From Eucommia ulmoides (taxonomy: Eukaryota > Streptophyta > Magnoliopsida > Garryales > Eucommiaceae), in assembly GCA_016647705.1 (NCBI GenBank), contig CM028334.1, positions 13,872,402-13,936,401 of the forward strand: 64,000 nucleotides of DNA, given 5' to 3'. This document shows, one piece after another, positions 44,063 through 56,742 of the stretch. A program made the position numbers and the translations under genes. Numbering within the stretch: position 1 is the stretch's first letter; each line of letters begins with the position of its first letter. The notes under the pieces were generated by a model that made no database searches, had not been told where the DNA came from, and saw only the letters and a program-made list of their open reading frames with translations.

Positions 44063-47000
44063 GCGCCCAGGCTCTCGCCTAGGCGCAAGGCAACTCAGGG
44101 CGCAGCACACGCGCCTCGCTCAGGTCTAGGCTCTGAACCTACAAGAAGCGAACGCCTTTGACGCCTGGGCGAGAGTCGCCTGCGGTGGCCAAGGCGATTT
44201 TTTTCCAGCCTGGCCTTATGGGCTCTCGAATTAGCTGGCCCAAGCCCTAAATATATTCCCAGATCGGCAGATCCCATACCTGAGCTTCCGAAACCCTATT
44301 GAATCGGCGTGAACAAAATCTCGAACAGAATCGCTTGGCTTTCGGTCGATTTCTCCTTCGATTTCGTTCGATTTCTCCTCGATTTCGTTCGTTTTCTGCT
44401 TCGGTTTCCATTGATTTCGTCGCTCGCAGCTGCTGCTGGTCGATTGCTGCTTCTTCGACTGCTGGTGGTCCGATTTCTGCTCCCTTTGTCGATTTCTCCT
44501 TCGCTGCATGTAGTGTTTGCTCTCCTCCGACTGCTGCTGCTCCGATTGCTGAAAACAAGCCGTTCGATTTCTCCTTCGCTATTTGATTCCTCCTCCGACT
44601 GCTGCTGCTGCTTCGATCGCCGTCGGTTCGCGGTTCGTGGTTCGTCGTCCTCCAGCTGCTCAGGTAAGGCTGTAAGGTAATGGTTTATTTATTTTACTTA
44701 ATTAATTATTTATGTTTTATTAATTTTTTTTATATAATTACTTAATTAGTTATTTTATTTATGATTTGCCTATTTGTTTCATGATTCATGTGTAAAATGT
44801 GTTCTAATTTTGTGTAAAATGTGTACTAATTTTCTGTTTCCGTTTCTGATTTTGATGATATTATTTGTTTATGTTCATGTTAAAACTTAATTGTTTAATT
44901 ATTTATTTAGTTTATTTTTGTTATTATTTGTTTGTTTAATTGTTTGTTAGAAGTTAGGATAAATTAAATGGCTAGTGAAGGATCAAGGGACCCCGCGTGG
45001 AGCCATGCGTATTTGGCGAATCCACAAGACAAAAATTCGGTCACATGCAATTTTTGTAAAAAAGTGACGAAATGAGGTATATATCGGGCTAAACAACACA
45101 TTGTTGGCGGATATAGAAATGTCACCGCTTGCAAAAAATGTCCATCTCACGTGAGAGATGAAATCCGAGACTACATGTCCAAGAAGAAGAAGGAAAAAGA
45201 TCAAATTAATTTGCTTCCGAATTTTGATGACTACGAGGCCGGAAGTGAGGATGAGGATGAGGATGAGGATGATGTTCGAGATGTGACATCCCTGAAAAGA
45301 CAAACACCTTCTTCAGGTAGAAATTCAAGTACATTTGTTCCAAAAAGGCCAAAGCAAAAAGGACCTTTGGATTTGTATTACACTCCCGATCCAGAAACGG
45401 TTGTGAAAAACCGAAAGGGGAAAGGGAAACAAACTAAGTTGGATGATAATGATCATGCGAAGAAAGAGTTAAGGTCCAGAGCATGTACACTCATTGCTAG
45501 ATGGATGTATGATGCGGGAATTTCATTTAATGCAGTCAAATATGATAGTTTTCAAGCGATGATTGAGGGTATCGGACAATATGGTCTCGGTATGAAAGCG
45601 CCATCATACCATGAGGTTAGAGTTCCTCTATTAAAAAAGGAGGTGCAGAAGACAAATGAAATGCTTGAAAAGCACAAGGAGGAACGTGAAACCCATGGAT
45701 GCTCAATTATGGCGGATGGTTGGAAAGACAAACGAGAGAGGACTCTCATTAATTTCTTGGTTAATAGTCCTCGAGGAAGTGTTTTTATTGAATCCGTTGA
45801 TGCTTCCGCTTATGCAAAGACTGGAGAGAAGATGTTTGAGCTACTTAGTACTTTTGTGGATAAGATTGGAGAATCTAATGTGGTGCAAGTGGTTACAGAT
45901 AGTGCCTCTTCTAATGTCATGGCCGGTAAGTTTAAATATTAATTTCTAATAATTATATTTTAATTAGAATATACATTTTTCAAATTTATTAGCAATTAAG
46001 TATTATTTTTTATTCTTCACAGGGAGGTTGTTGGAGGCGAAATACCAACATTTATATTGGACACCATGTGCGGCCCACTATTTGGATTTGATGTTGGAAG
46101 ACATCTTTAAGTTGCCAAACATGAATCGAACCTTTGTGAAAGCGGTATTTCTAAATGGTTACATTTATAACCGCCCTGGTGTAGTTAACATGATGAGACG
46201 ATTCACTCATCAGAAGGAATTGCTAAGGCCGGCAAAAACCCGATTTGCTACCGCTTTCATCACATTGTGTAGACTTCATCAAGAAAGGAATAACTTGAGG
46301 AAGATGTTCATTTCGGATGAATGGACCACTAGCAAGTGGGCGAAGGAGCAACAAGGTAAAAGGGCAAAAGACATTGTACTAATGCCGACCTTTTGGCAAA
46401 ATGTCGTTTTTGATCTTAAGGTATCAGGCCCTCTTGTTCGAGTGCTTCGTTTGGTTGATGGGGAGAGAAAACCCGCAATGGGGTATATTTATGAGGCTAT
46501 GGATAGAGCCAAAGAAGCCATTGCCAAAGCATTCAAAGAGGACGAGGAGAAGTATAGTGAGATTTTTAAAATTATCGATCGTCGATGGAATATCCAACTT
46601 CATCGTCCTTTGCATGCAGCTGGTCACTTTCTGAATCCGGAATACTATCATGGAAACAAAGACATTCATCAAGATGAGGAAGTGATGAAAGGCTTCTATG
46701 AATGTGTTATGAAGTTGGTTCCAACTCTTGCGGCACAAGATAAAATTTCGGTGGAATTGGACAAGTACAAGAAATCCGAAGGCCTCTTTGGGATGCCTAT
46801 GGCCGTCAGACATAGGAGCACAAAGTCAGCTGGTAAATTTTTTGTTTTAATTTTTGTCGTCTTATTGCTTTAATTTAATGATTCTAAATTAGTAATTATA
46901 TTTTACAGTCGACTGGTAGACCTCATACGGTGGGTCGACACCTAACTTGCAAGCGTTTGCAATAAAAATCCTTAGTCTTACATGTAGTGCATCCGGTTGC

Positions 47001-47903
47001 GAAAGGAATTGGAGTGTTTTTGAACATGTAAGTTTTTTTTTTAATATTTAATTTGAATTTATTTAAAAGTTATCAAATATAATCCCCTTAAATAATGATC
47101 TTTTAATCTATTGCGCATAAATTATTGCAGATTCACAGCAAGAAGAGAAATAGGCTAGCGCAAAAGCGATTAAATGATTTGGTGTATGTGAAATATAATA
47201 GAGCATTGATTCGTCGATATCAAGCACGCGACGTCATTGATCCTATCTCATTGACTGATATTGATGATAGCAATGAATGGTTAATTGGTCGAGTTGATGG
47301 AGATTCTGATAGGGAGCTCGATGATGAGTATGTGCATGATGAAGAAGATGGATTGACATGGACAAATGTAGCTACTGCCGCTGGAGTAGAAGAGAGTCGA
47401 TATAATTCTAGATCGAAATCGACTCCAAGGGTGAATGCTAGAAATAAGCAAGTGGCAAGTTCTTCTACTCCAACAATCCATTTAGATGAGGAAGAAGCAA
47501 ATTCGGAAGAGACTGAAGAAGAAGAGTGTGAGTGGGATGATCACGTGTCCAATGGTGAAGATGTAGACGACTTCGCTTTGGTGGATGACGATGATGATAT
47601 TTGATTATTTGGATTTTGGTTGATTGTATTTTTGTTTGCTCTTTGTTTTTGTATGTTTAAAAACTTGCATTTGGAGTTCTGGGCTACTTGTGAGTGTATT
47701 TTATATTTTCTAATTGAAATTTAGTCATAGTTTTACTTCTTGATTTTAGATTTGCAATATAAAAGTACTATTTATTAATTTATTTATTTTTTAAAATGTT
47801 GTGCGCCTGGTGTCGCTCAGGCTAGCGCCTCGCCGTGCGCCTAGCGCCTAGGCTCCGGGACACCTTGTGCGCCTCGGTGCGCCTAGAGCCTTTGACAACT
47901 ATG
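44047..47903 (+). mobile_element. hAT element 2, with a decaying transposase gene
   Basis: This 3857-bp element has termini CATAGTTGTCAAAGGC and GCCTTTGACAACTATG and a perfect 8-bp target duplication, as in hAT. The subterminal DNA on both sides repeats GCGCCTAGGC and GCCTAGGCGCA motifs (44063-44200 and 47805-47890), the likely transposase binding sites. A C/T-rich leader (44340-44660) precedes a four-exon transposase gene. It belongs to a different hAT branch from element 1 but shares the BED plus DUF659 plus hAT-dimer plan. It sits in the RTE-like LINE. Confidence 0.93.
44968..47604 (+). pseudogene. hAT transposase of element 2, two in-frame stops
   Basis: Inferred exons are 44968-45925, 46023-46832, 46909-47027 and 47131-47604, all GT-AG with matching phases (1, 1, 0), giving 786 codons from ATG (MASEGSRDPAW). 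The parts are a BED zinc finger (VTCNFCKK, then RAKQH), an acidic linker, the DUF659 core with D250 in MADGW and D311 in VTDSA, CAAHYLDL, and the hAT dimerisation region (SGCERNWSVF, IHSKKRNRL, LNDLVYVKYN), ending in a very acidic tail. Two stops break it: TGA at 45073-45075 inside the zinc finger (codon 36, where relatives have Gly) and TAG at 46917-46919 (codon 593, the second Trp of the EWW-type motif). All else stays in frame, so inactivation is recent. Confidence 0.9.
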
Positions 47904-47911
47904 ATCGGAAT
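47886..47911 (+). repeat. Right terminal inverted repeat and target duplication of hAT element 2
   Basis: GCCTTTGACAACTATG ends at 47903 and is followed by ATCGGAAT, identical to 44039-44046. Confidence 0.95.
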
Positions 47912-49680
47912 ACATCAAATTTTCAAAAAATAGGATGATTACGTTGTCATATGACAATATTATACATGTGTGTGTGTGTATACACATATATTATTGCTCA
48001 GATTATTTAGAACACCACAAAAATTCACAAATTAATTATTAGGAGAAAAATATACACTACCAATTAACTAGTAATTTAACAATCTTAAACCAGAAAATTA
48101 GGGCAAACCAAATCAAAGCAAGAGCCAAGAGGAGGTAAAGTAAATGGCAACTACAAATTTCTTCATGGAATATAGTCAATCCAATGGAACTCTAGGTTAC
48201 GCCCCAACCCAATTCGACATATGCCATTTAGACCCAAAAAAGGATGGGAAAAATACCGAGGGACCCAAATTAAGCATGATATTACCAATTAATCTGAACT
48301 GTTTTAAAATGAACCAAACAATCCCGAAGTGTAGTTTTTTTAACTGTCCCAATCTCAAATTCAAAAACGCCAATTTTCCATGAAAGATTTACCCTTCCAA
48401 ACTCTACAAGATTGGGATTTTCCATATTTAATTGTTGTTCCCATATGTAAAGGTTTCCACAACAAAATCATTTTATTAAAATCAAAATAACTTGGGCAAA
48501 TTACAAATTTGGTCCTCCTATTTGCAGCATGTTTTCTATGTGGCCCACCAATTTTATTTTTTTGAATATAACCCTCCTATTTGCACACAATATTTTATGT
48601 GGCCCTTCTGTTAAAAATTTCAAAAAACATTCACTTTTAGTTTCTATAACATTCACATGCATCCTAATCAAGAATTTCAAAAAAAATATTAATATCTTAT
48701 TTTGAAGATCATGAGTTATAGATCATTATGGTGTAAAAAAATCATTAAACAACAATCACAATTGAGAGAAATTGTAGGTTTCATTTTTAGTTTCATTGGT
48801 AGTTTACTACTATATTTGTTCTGTGTTTTTAGGGTGACAACGCGTATATGGAAGATAACGATTCATTAATAGGGATAAATTAGTCTGCAACATGGCAATC
48901 AATATGACTGATCGGTTAAAAGAACAGTTGAGTTTGATTGGTAGTTTCAACACCCATTTAGGATTGGTTGATAACCGCCCCCAAAAAGGATACTGATTCC
49001 CATGGAACCAGATAAAAGTTCAGGAACAACTCCAAATTATCAGTAACATGCTTTTTAGCGAGTGGTAGTAAGTCCAAAAAAATGATAAATTGGAAAATCA
49101 GGTCAGGTAGGAGGGGTTTTACTAGTCCGAACCGAGAACCTATTTTAGGCCCAAAACCGACTGAACTCGTTGGACCTAACACCCGATCACCTTCAGTTCA
49201 GTTTGGTTTGGTTTTTTGGGGGGGGGGGGTTTCTCAAAATAATGGTGAAGAAATTAAAACCCTGTACAGAAGGATCAGGCATTCCTGGAACAGACAACTT
49301 AAGTAATGGAGAAGAAATTAAAACCTTAAACCCTATACGATTATTGTTATAAAGCATGTAATTCATCACAAACAAAGAATAAATTCAAGCAAATTCATTC
49401 ATTTTTCCCTAGAAATTACCACAAGAACAGAAATTAAAAAATGAAGACTTACCAAGGGCTGAGCAGGGTGAGAGGGAGACGGACAGTCGGCGGCTGAGCA
49501 GGAACAGAGGAAGACGGAAACTGATCAGGGAGCACCGGAGCAGGGAGACTGTGGCTGAGCAGAGGCCGCGGCTGGAACTGGAAATGAATTTGTTTAGGCT
49601 AGTGGTCAATTCAATTCAACAAACTAAGGGGAGTTTGGTAACGTAAAAACTTAGAATAATTGTCGATTAGTCCCAAATAA
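47912..49680. other. Non-coding stretch with possible repeat fragments
   Basis: The first part may continue the LINE leader. A short repeated phrase (CCTCCTATTTGCA with GTGGCCC nearby) occurs twice at 48515-48610. A G run of about 11 lies near 49218. At 49455-49600 a GC-richer block carries repeated GGCTGAGCAG and a possible minus-strand splice donor, but no gene could be assembled. Confidence 0.4.
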
Positions 49681-50660
49681 GAGCATCTCCAACGGGAGTG
49701 CTAAATGGTGTGCCATTTGGTTTTTGGCATTTTTGAAGCTCAAAATCGACTCCAACGGCTGTGCCACCATGGCACACACGTGCCAAAATGACCGTTGGAG
49801 TAGCAACGGCTACTCCAACGGTCTGAAATCAAGCACACAGAGGAAAGAGGGAGGAAAAGGGAAGAAATCATCAGAAGCACACAGAAGAAATCTTTATATA
49901 AATGAACAATCAAGAACAAACAAAGACACCAAAAAACCCTACCAGATCTCGAGTCGCCGTCGCCGAACGCCATTCGTCACCGTCACTAGATCAATTCATC
50001 TCCGTCCCCAGATCAGCAGGTCCTTGTCGCAACTCGAAGCCCTCGCAGATCAGATCTTCTCTCTCTCTCTCGCTATCTATCTGATGAACTGGAACGGGGC
50101 TAGGGTTGAATCAGGGGTAAATGTTTATAATTGGGTGGGGTTGTTTGTAATTTGGGGTTTTTAATCGAAGAGGGTTGGGAATTATAATTAGTGGTTGGAT
50201 TTGTAATTAATTTGGGTTGGGAATTAGGTGGATGGGATTATAATTTGGGTTAAAGGCTTTGGATTGGGTTTATAATTAGGGATTAGATATAATTCTCTAG
50301 GGTTGGGTTGGTTTATTAAATTTGAATAGCGTTTAATTGAATTTAATTAGGATTTAAAAATGTTTTTTTTTTTTAGATTGAGTTTAATTAAATTTGGTGT
50401 AGTGCAGTTTAGTTTATTAATTTTATTTTTTGTGTTTTAGTTTGAAACTAATAATTAATATTTAGCGGTTAAATTAAAATCCCAAAATTAAGTTAGATTA
50501 GTTTATTAATTTTATTTTAATTAAAAAAAAAAATACAAACCAAAATAACACTTCCCTTTCAATGTTTTTTCTTTTTGGTGTGTCATTGGGGGCAAAAGGC
50601 ACAGCAAAATATAACATCACTTAAAATATATTGGTATGCCATAAGAGGTGTAATATATTA
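49680..50660. mobile_element. Possible MITE-like element with GAGCATCTCCAACGG end
   Basis: AAGAGCATCTCCAACGG at 49679 resembles a terminal motif often seen in plant DNA transposon relics, and GTGTGCCATTTGG follows. A loosely inverted counterpart (GGTGTGTCATTGGGGGCAAAAGGCAC) lies near 50577, but no terminal repeat or target duplication closes the element. The 146-codon frame at 49724-50164 has no recognisable domain. The right half has repeated TTGGGTTGGGAATTA-like phrases. Confidence 0.3.
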
Positions 50661-50869
50661 TTTGTCTTATTTAAAATATAAGTTTAAATTTAATCTCTTA
50701 GACTGATTTTTGATTCCGTATTAATTTCATGTGTGCTCACGCATTGCAATTCGTGTGTAGAGTATAAAGAAAGAGCTTAGTGAGTAAAGTCGTATTATAG
50801 TAAATATTAATTACATATAATTAAAATTAGTTACAAGTTAATAATTATAAAACATTTACAATTATATAT

Positions 50870-51030
50870 ATCTATGTAATATTAGTTATATATACTTGTA
50901 TAATATTTGTTTCATCTAACAAATATTTTATATACAAGTTAGAAATATTTAACTGCAAAAGCGTAGGCGTGTGCATTGGGTCTTTATTTTTGTTTTTTAA
51001 TGCGTGAGACTAAAATAGAAATTACAATTA
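50870..51030 (-). repeat. Dispersed repeat, copy 2
   Basis: Inverted relative of 17940-18145, sharing AATGCGTGAGACTAAAATA and CATCTAACAAATATTTTATA. Non-coding. Confidence 0.6.
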
Positions 51031-52264
51031 GATAGCGGATTTTTTAAAAAAAAAATTAAGGGTAATTGAAACACCCTAAAAACTTAGGTTGCAATTCCGG
51101 GAGGATTTCATTGAAAATAAAATTTATAATTCTTTTTTCTTGAAACCTCTTATTTTGGTACCACTAGAAAAAATTTATAAATTTACTTCAATTAAAAAAA
51201 AAATCAAGAAGAGAAAATAAAATTTTAAAATTCATTCGTAATAAGTGTTATTTCCAAATCTCTCCAAATAAGAATTTTACTTATCTGAATGATATATAAT
51301 TAAAATGGTATTAGAAAAATTAGATTATTAAAATTGATATAAAAATAGCATAATTAAAATTATACTAATAAAATTATAATGAAATTTATTATTTAATGCT
51401 CCAAGAATATGTAATCTAGTTAAAAGACCATCAACTGCTATAATTAAGTTTTTGGTCTCCGAAGATATTTTAGAAAATAGTCTTCATTATTTCACCATTG
51501 TTTTCCCCTAAATTACATAATATGTCATTCCTTAAATTTAGCAATTATGAAATTAAAAAAGAAATTCCTTAAATTATGGAACAAAAACATGTCTAAAATG
51601 TAAGTAAACAGAATTCAACATGTTTTTCATTATAGACAATGACCCTATTTATACAAGAATTGTGATGTAACTTTTCCTAAATTATAGATTTGATAACTGA
51701 TATGAAATAATTATTAAATATCTAAAATATAGATTTGTAACTGATTATGAAATGAATTATGAATTGTAATTGATAATGAAATTAAAAGAGGTTTAATACT
51801 CCTCTGCAAACTCGGCTAGCCTAGGAAGACGAGTTTGGTTCGTAGAAGCTGGAAGCGTGCCTTGTGGAGTCCCTTGGTAAATATGTCGGCGAGTTGATCA
51901 GTAAATGGGACAAATTAAACTCGGTGTATGCCAGTAAGAATGTGTTCCCGTATAAAGTGATAATCTAGTTCAATAGACTTCGTACGAGCATGGAACACAG
52001 GATTTGAGGCCATATATGTAATACTAAGATTATCACAAAGTAAAGTGATAGGCATGGATATTGGAATTTGTAACTCCTGGAGCAGATGAAGTACCCATGT
52101 GGTTTTAGCACAAACGTGGGTAAAAGAGCGGTACTCAGCTCCGGCGCTTGATCGAGAGACAGTAGATTGTTTCTTAGCAGTCCAAGAGATCATATTGGAG
52201 CCCAAGAAAACATAGAAGCCAGTGGTAGTGTAAGACCGCCATCGTAGCAGGTACGTCATTTCAG

Positions 52265-54959
52265 TGGTGTGGTAAAGTAATGGTGAAAATTCGGGGTGAA
52301 ACTAGGACCATTAAAAATTCAAATAAAAAATTTAGGGGTCAAATTGAAAATATAGAAATAGTAAATCCCAATTTAGGGGAAGTAAATTGACATGTAACAT
52401 TTAAATTAAACTTTCAGGGGTGGAGTTGAAAATGTTAGAAACCTTTAAAATTAAAAAGGAGTAAAATCAGGGTTTAAAGGAAATTAGGGGGAGGAAAGAG
52501 CAATTAAGGGAAAATGTTTTTTTTATTATTTATACACACCCACACGCCGACGGTCGGACAAAACGCATGGCCGACAAGGAATCCGAAGCCACTAATTACA
52601 TGCACCGGTGGTTGTGATCAAAAACCGAATCCCATGATCAAGAGAAAAAAAAAATGGGAAAGGAAGGAGAAACATGGAAGAGAGAAAGAAGAGAGAGAAG
52701 GTGGGTATCGGTTCGGGTAGGTGTTCCGGTCGACGTCACGGGTGTTCCGTCTTCGTGAAGGTGGGGCGTGATCGGAGCACGGTTCGGTCGCCGGCGAGTC
52801 CCAAAGCAGAAAACAGAAAACGAAATGAGGGAGAGGGAGTCGTCGTCGTCCGGCGGTAGGTTAGAGAGAGAAAGCTTGCCGGCGACGAAAACGCAAAACA
52901 GAAAATTGAAACGCTGCATGGGTAGGTGTTCGGGTTCTTCGTATGAGTGTGTGTCGGTCGTGTGGCGTGTGCATGGCGGTATGGGGTGTCGCCGGAGTTG
53001 TCGCCGGAGTTGGTTAGTTGAGAGAAAGGTTCAGCCGGTGGAGAGTTCATCCGGTTGGTGAGGTGGGTGTTCGGTCGGTCCGTCCAGTTCGTCGGCGGAG
53101 TGGTAAGACGTGTGTGTGTGTGTATGTGAACGCCGGAGGGGACTTCGTCGACGGTGAGCCGCCGATCGGTGAGTTAGAGAGAGAAAGTTGTGCGTATACG
53201 TGTGTATCTGCTGTGCGTGTGATAGTGAGTATCATGGTTGTTGTAGGTGTGAGTCCGAACGTCGGGTATGGCTGTGTGGGAGGCAAGGTGAGTTGGCCGT
53301 CAATGGTGGTGGCGGTAGTTTTGTGGGTAGGTGCGCAGGGTGATGGGGTGGTCGGAGGAGGTTGGTGATCGGTAGTAGGGGATGGAGTAGAGTCGGCGGT
53401 GAGGGCGGCAAGGCATGGGAAGCCTCCGGTGGGTGGTAATGGTAGAGAGAGAGAGGAAATAGCCGGCCGGAAAATTGAACGGAAACAGGCACCGAAACAG
53501 TGGCATGATCAGAACAAAAAAAGAAGGAAAAAAGAAAGAAAGAAAGAGGAATTGCAGAAACTACCCCAGAAAAATCCAAAATTCATCTTGTGGTCGCCAA
53601 ATGTTTCGGAAACAGGTGAAGCTTCGATCGATTATTTAATTCTCATTAAATTAAATTTTAATTAGTGTTATAAATCCTAAAACCATAATAATTTCGTGAT
53701 GACCAATTAATTTTAAGTACGTAGTACATAAAATTAGTAACGATTCGGGAAATAGGGTTTGCATTACATGATTAGGATATTTTAGATAAGGTATTAATTT
53801 AGACTCTGCCACTATTAGGTTCGCAGACACTGGCATCCAGATAGAGTGCAGACAATGTCAGTGGTGCAAAACGGGAATCGAGGTGAGTGTACTGTCTTCT
53901 TACCAAATTATTTTCTATATAAATATGAGATGAAAATTGTGATTACCTAAACTGTATGAATATATAAATAATGTGGATCAAGCAGGATTTAAATGAATTG
54001 GTAACTGGACTTCGATAGATTTCGAAAAGAAAGCCGAAAATGAATTCCGCTAAATTTGGTGAAATTAGACGGTGGTTTTAAAAAGAAAATAAGAAATATT
54101 TATTTTCCTAAAAATACCTCGTTTTATAAAAATAACGGATGGAAAAATGGTTTCGATAAAAATCGGATGTTTCTTTAAAAGGAAGTGCAAACTATGATTT
54201 TTGAATTTAAAAGTGGAGATTGGTGGTGCATATTCACCCGTCTGGCATAGTCCAGCGGAGCGTTGTTTCACCCGTCTGGCATAGTCCAGCGGAGCGTTGT
54301 TTCACCCGTCTGGCATAGTCCAGCGGAGCGTTGTTATATCCCGCTAGGAAGGCATATCCTACGGGATACGGTACCGTTGCAACTCCTGATCGTGAGGTTA
54401 AAACGATCACTAGGGCTGGCCAGTGTGTGTGTGTTGGAGGTGGGTGTTTGAGTTGGTGCTTGAGATGTGGTGTGTTACGTATATTGATTTATTTGATATT
54501 ATTTATTATGATGATTGGTATGATTTTATACTAAAATGAATCTGGCTAGAACTTATCTATAGCGCATATTTCCATTGCTTAAATACCTGTGTTTGATCCA
54601 TACTAAATTGTGGAAATATTTAGAACGTATTAATATGATAAAAATGTTTTACTAAGAAGACAGTACACTCGCAGGTACAACGGCTAGGAGTCGGTCCCCC
54701 TACTGGCACTAGGTAGAGCTGCGTGATGGAGTCATAGAGGTGTGTTTGAGAGAAGCTGTCCAAGACGAACCTGTAAAAAGGTTCATAGATGAATACTGTT
54801 TGTTAGTAATAATTTGGGAAGGGTGTGTCCCCCTTTTTAAATGTTTGTATTATGTGGTGGGAACATATTGTCTTTCATTTGGTTATTTTGGGTATTGGTG
54901 ATGTCAGAGTTGTAGTCACGCCAGCCACGGGATGACGGGTTCCGGGACGGGTCGTGACA
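52265..54959 (+). mobile_element. Solo LTR, Ty3/Gypsy chromovirus-type (Tekay-like)
   Basis: Starts TGGTGTGGTAAAG and ends GGGTCGTGACA, an ending I know from Tekay/Del chromovirus LTRs, although no coding region is present to confirm it. About 2.7 kb long, it begins AT-rich (ATTCGGGG, GGGGAGGAAAGAGCAATTAAGG). It becomes GC- and GT-rich over 52680-53450, with many frames that are only compositional, and returns to AT-rich. The start aligns with the start of a second copy at 56459, which supports the left boundary. It interrupts the RNase H region of Copia element F. No clear 5-bp duplication was found. Confidence 0.65.
54233..54334 (+). repeat. Three perfect 34-bp tandem repeats
   Basis: Units start at 54233, 54267 and 54301 and are identical, beginning TTCACCCGTCTGGCATAGTC and ending GGAGCGTTGT. 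An imperfect stem (ATATCCCG..CGGGATA) follows at once. They lie within the solo chromovirus-type LTR. Confidence 0.95.
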
Positions 54960-56742
54960 GGTAGAGCAACGGGAATCAAGATAACCTGCCCAATCAGTAT
55001 CAGAATAAGCCTTGAGGCTCAAGGGGTTTGCATTACGCTGAAAAAATAGGCCAAAGTTCAGAGTTCCTTTGAGGTACCGAAGGATTCGTTTGGCATCTAT
55101 AAGGTGGTGTGTCCGCGGTTGGCTCATGAATTGAGCAACATGATGAACAACATAGGCAATGGCTGGTCTGGTAAAAGTGAGATACTGCAAGGAGCCAACC
55201 AATTAGCGATATTCAATGGCATCTGACAAGAGATCCCCACTTTAAGATAACGACTGAGTTTTAGCACATACAGGGGTGTTGTAAGGTTTGCAGTCTATCA
55301 TCGAGAATCGAGCAAGAAGATCGATAGTATACTTGAGCTGAGAGAGACATAAGCCAACAGATGAGAAAGTTGATTCAAGCACCAAAAGCAAGATAGGGAA
55401 CCAAGGTCACTAAGCTCAAACTATTTTCCAAGAGTAATGATGAACGATGAAACTAGAGACGGTTGATTGCCAGTGAGTATAATATCATCAACATATAAAA
55501 GAAGAAGTATCACAATAGAGTTAGAGCGATAGATAAACAAATAATGATAAATTTGACTCGAGGTAAAGCCATACTATAAGATGAACGTGCTGAGATGTTG
55601 GAACCAAGAGCTAGGCGCATGTTTGAGGCCATAGATAACCTTTTGTAGATGACAGACATGATGAGGACGAGTCGGATTCTATGAAACTAGGTAGTTGTGA
55701 TATATACACAGTTTCATCCAAAATGTCATGAAGAAAGACATTATTTACATCAAGTTGGCGCATTATCCATCTAAAGGATACGACAACGCTGACCACAGTA
55801 CGAATAGTAGTTGGCTTGGTTATAGGACTAAATGTCCCATCAAAGTTAATACCTGCTTGTTGATGAAATCCCTTGGCAATTAGGCGAGCTTTGTATCGCT
55901 CAATGGAACCGTCTGCTTTGCGCTTGAGTTTGAATACCCACAACATGTTGATATTAGGAATGAGGAACAAGTGTTGTTCTTCAGTAAGACATCAAATTCA
56001 CTTATCATGGCTTGACGCCATTCAGGGACACGAACAGCTTGAGTATAGCAAGTGGGCTTGTCAATGGGAGATGGAAGCTGAGCAAGTAGAGCCTGTGGGA
56101 GAGGGTATCGGATTGTACCATCCGTCCGAATGAGAGGACGGCGTGGCCATTTCGATGATGTGTTACCAACGTATGTTGCAGAGGAAGTAGAGAAGCCTCA
56201 GGAGAGGCAGCAGTAGAAACATTAGGCGGAAGAACTGGGGGAGCCTTAGGGGAGGCAGCAGCAGAAGGATTAGCCTGAGGAACTATAAGAGCCTCAAGGG
56301 TGGCAACAGCTGAAGGATTAAGTTGTGAGGGTTGATTTTGTCGGCATTAATAATGAAACAAAAATGGTTGATGAAGAGAAGAAAAATCACTATTTCTTGT
56401 AGCCAATTACAGAGGTTGAGTAGGAGTTGGTGGTCGTAGAACGTACGTTATTAATAGTTGCATTTTAGAGCATTGGAAAATTTCGGGGTAAAATTTTATT
56501 AATTAAAATTCAAATCAAAAGTTTGGAGTTCAAATTAAAAATTTAGAAACATTAAATTTAAACTTGAGATTCAAATTTCAATTAAAATAAAAAATTTAAA
56601 ATAAAAAGGGCGCAATTATAATTTTAGAAACTTTTAAAAGTCGAAATTGATTTAAAATTAAGATCTTAAAGAAAGTTGGGGGGAGAAAAGTGCAATTTAA
56701 TTAAAAAAATTATAAACATATATATATATATATATATAAATC

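Larger units (their letters stand above)
51600..56340 (-). mobile_element. Ty1/Copia element F, 3' half, broken, split by an LTR
   Basis: On the minus strand the reverse transcriptase reads VFKLKRKADGSIERYKARLI, AKGFHQQAGINFDGTFSP, MRQLDVNNVFLHD (55611-55970), then YVDDIILTG-like and further RT sequence to VGSLQYLTFTRPAIAYVV and AYSDTDWAG (54950-55202). After an inserted LTR (52265-54959) RNase H follows (GFYVFLGSNMISWTAKKQST, SRSSAGAEYRS, NPVFHARTKSIELDYHFIRE, QLADIFTKG) at 51800-52256. Its 3' LTR probably covers about 51600-51790, with TATAAATAGG. Gag, protease and integrase are missing. The frames are broken several times. Confidence 0.8.

Noticed and set aside
44231-44680. Several overlapping frames on both strands
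   Set aside because: They lie in the C/T-rich leader of hAT element 2, upstream of its start codon, and have no conserved motif.
49724-50164. 146-codon plus-strand frame
   Set aside because: It has no recognisable domain and lies in a MITE-like block with a CT run.
52638-53579. Many overlapping frames of 60-116 codons
   Set aside because: They arise from GC- and GT-rich LTR sequence; all lack motifs and overlap on both strands.
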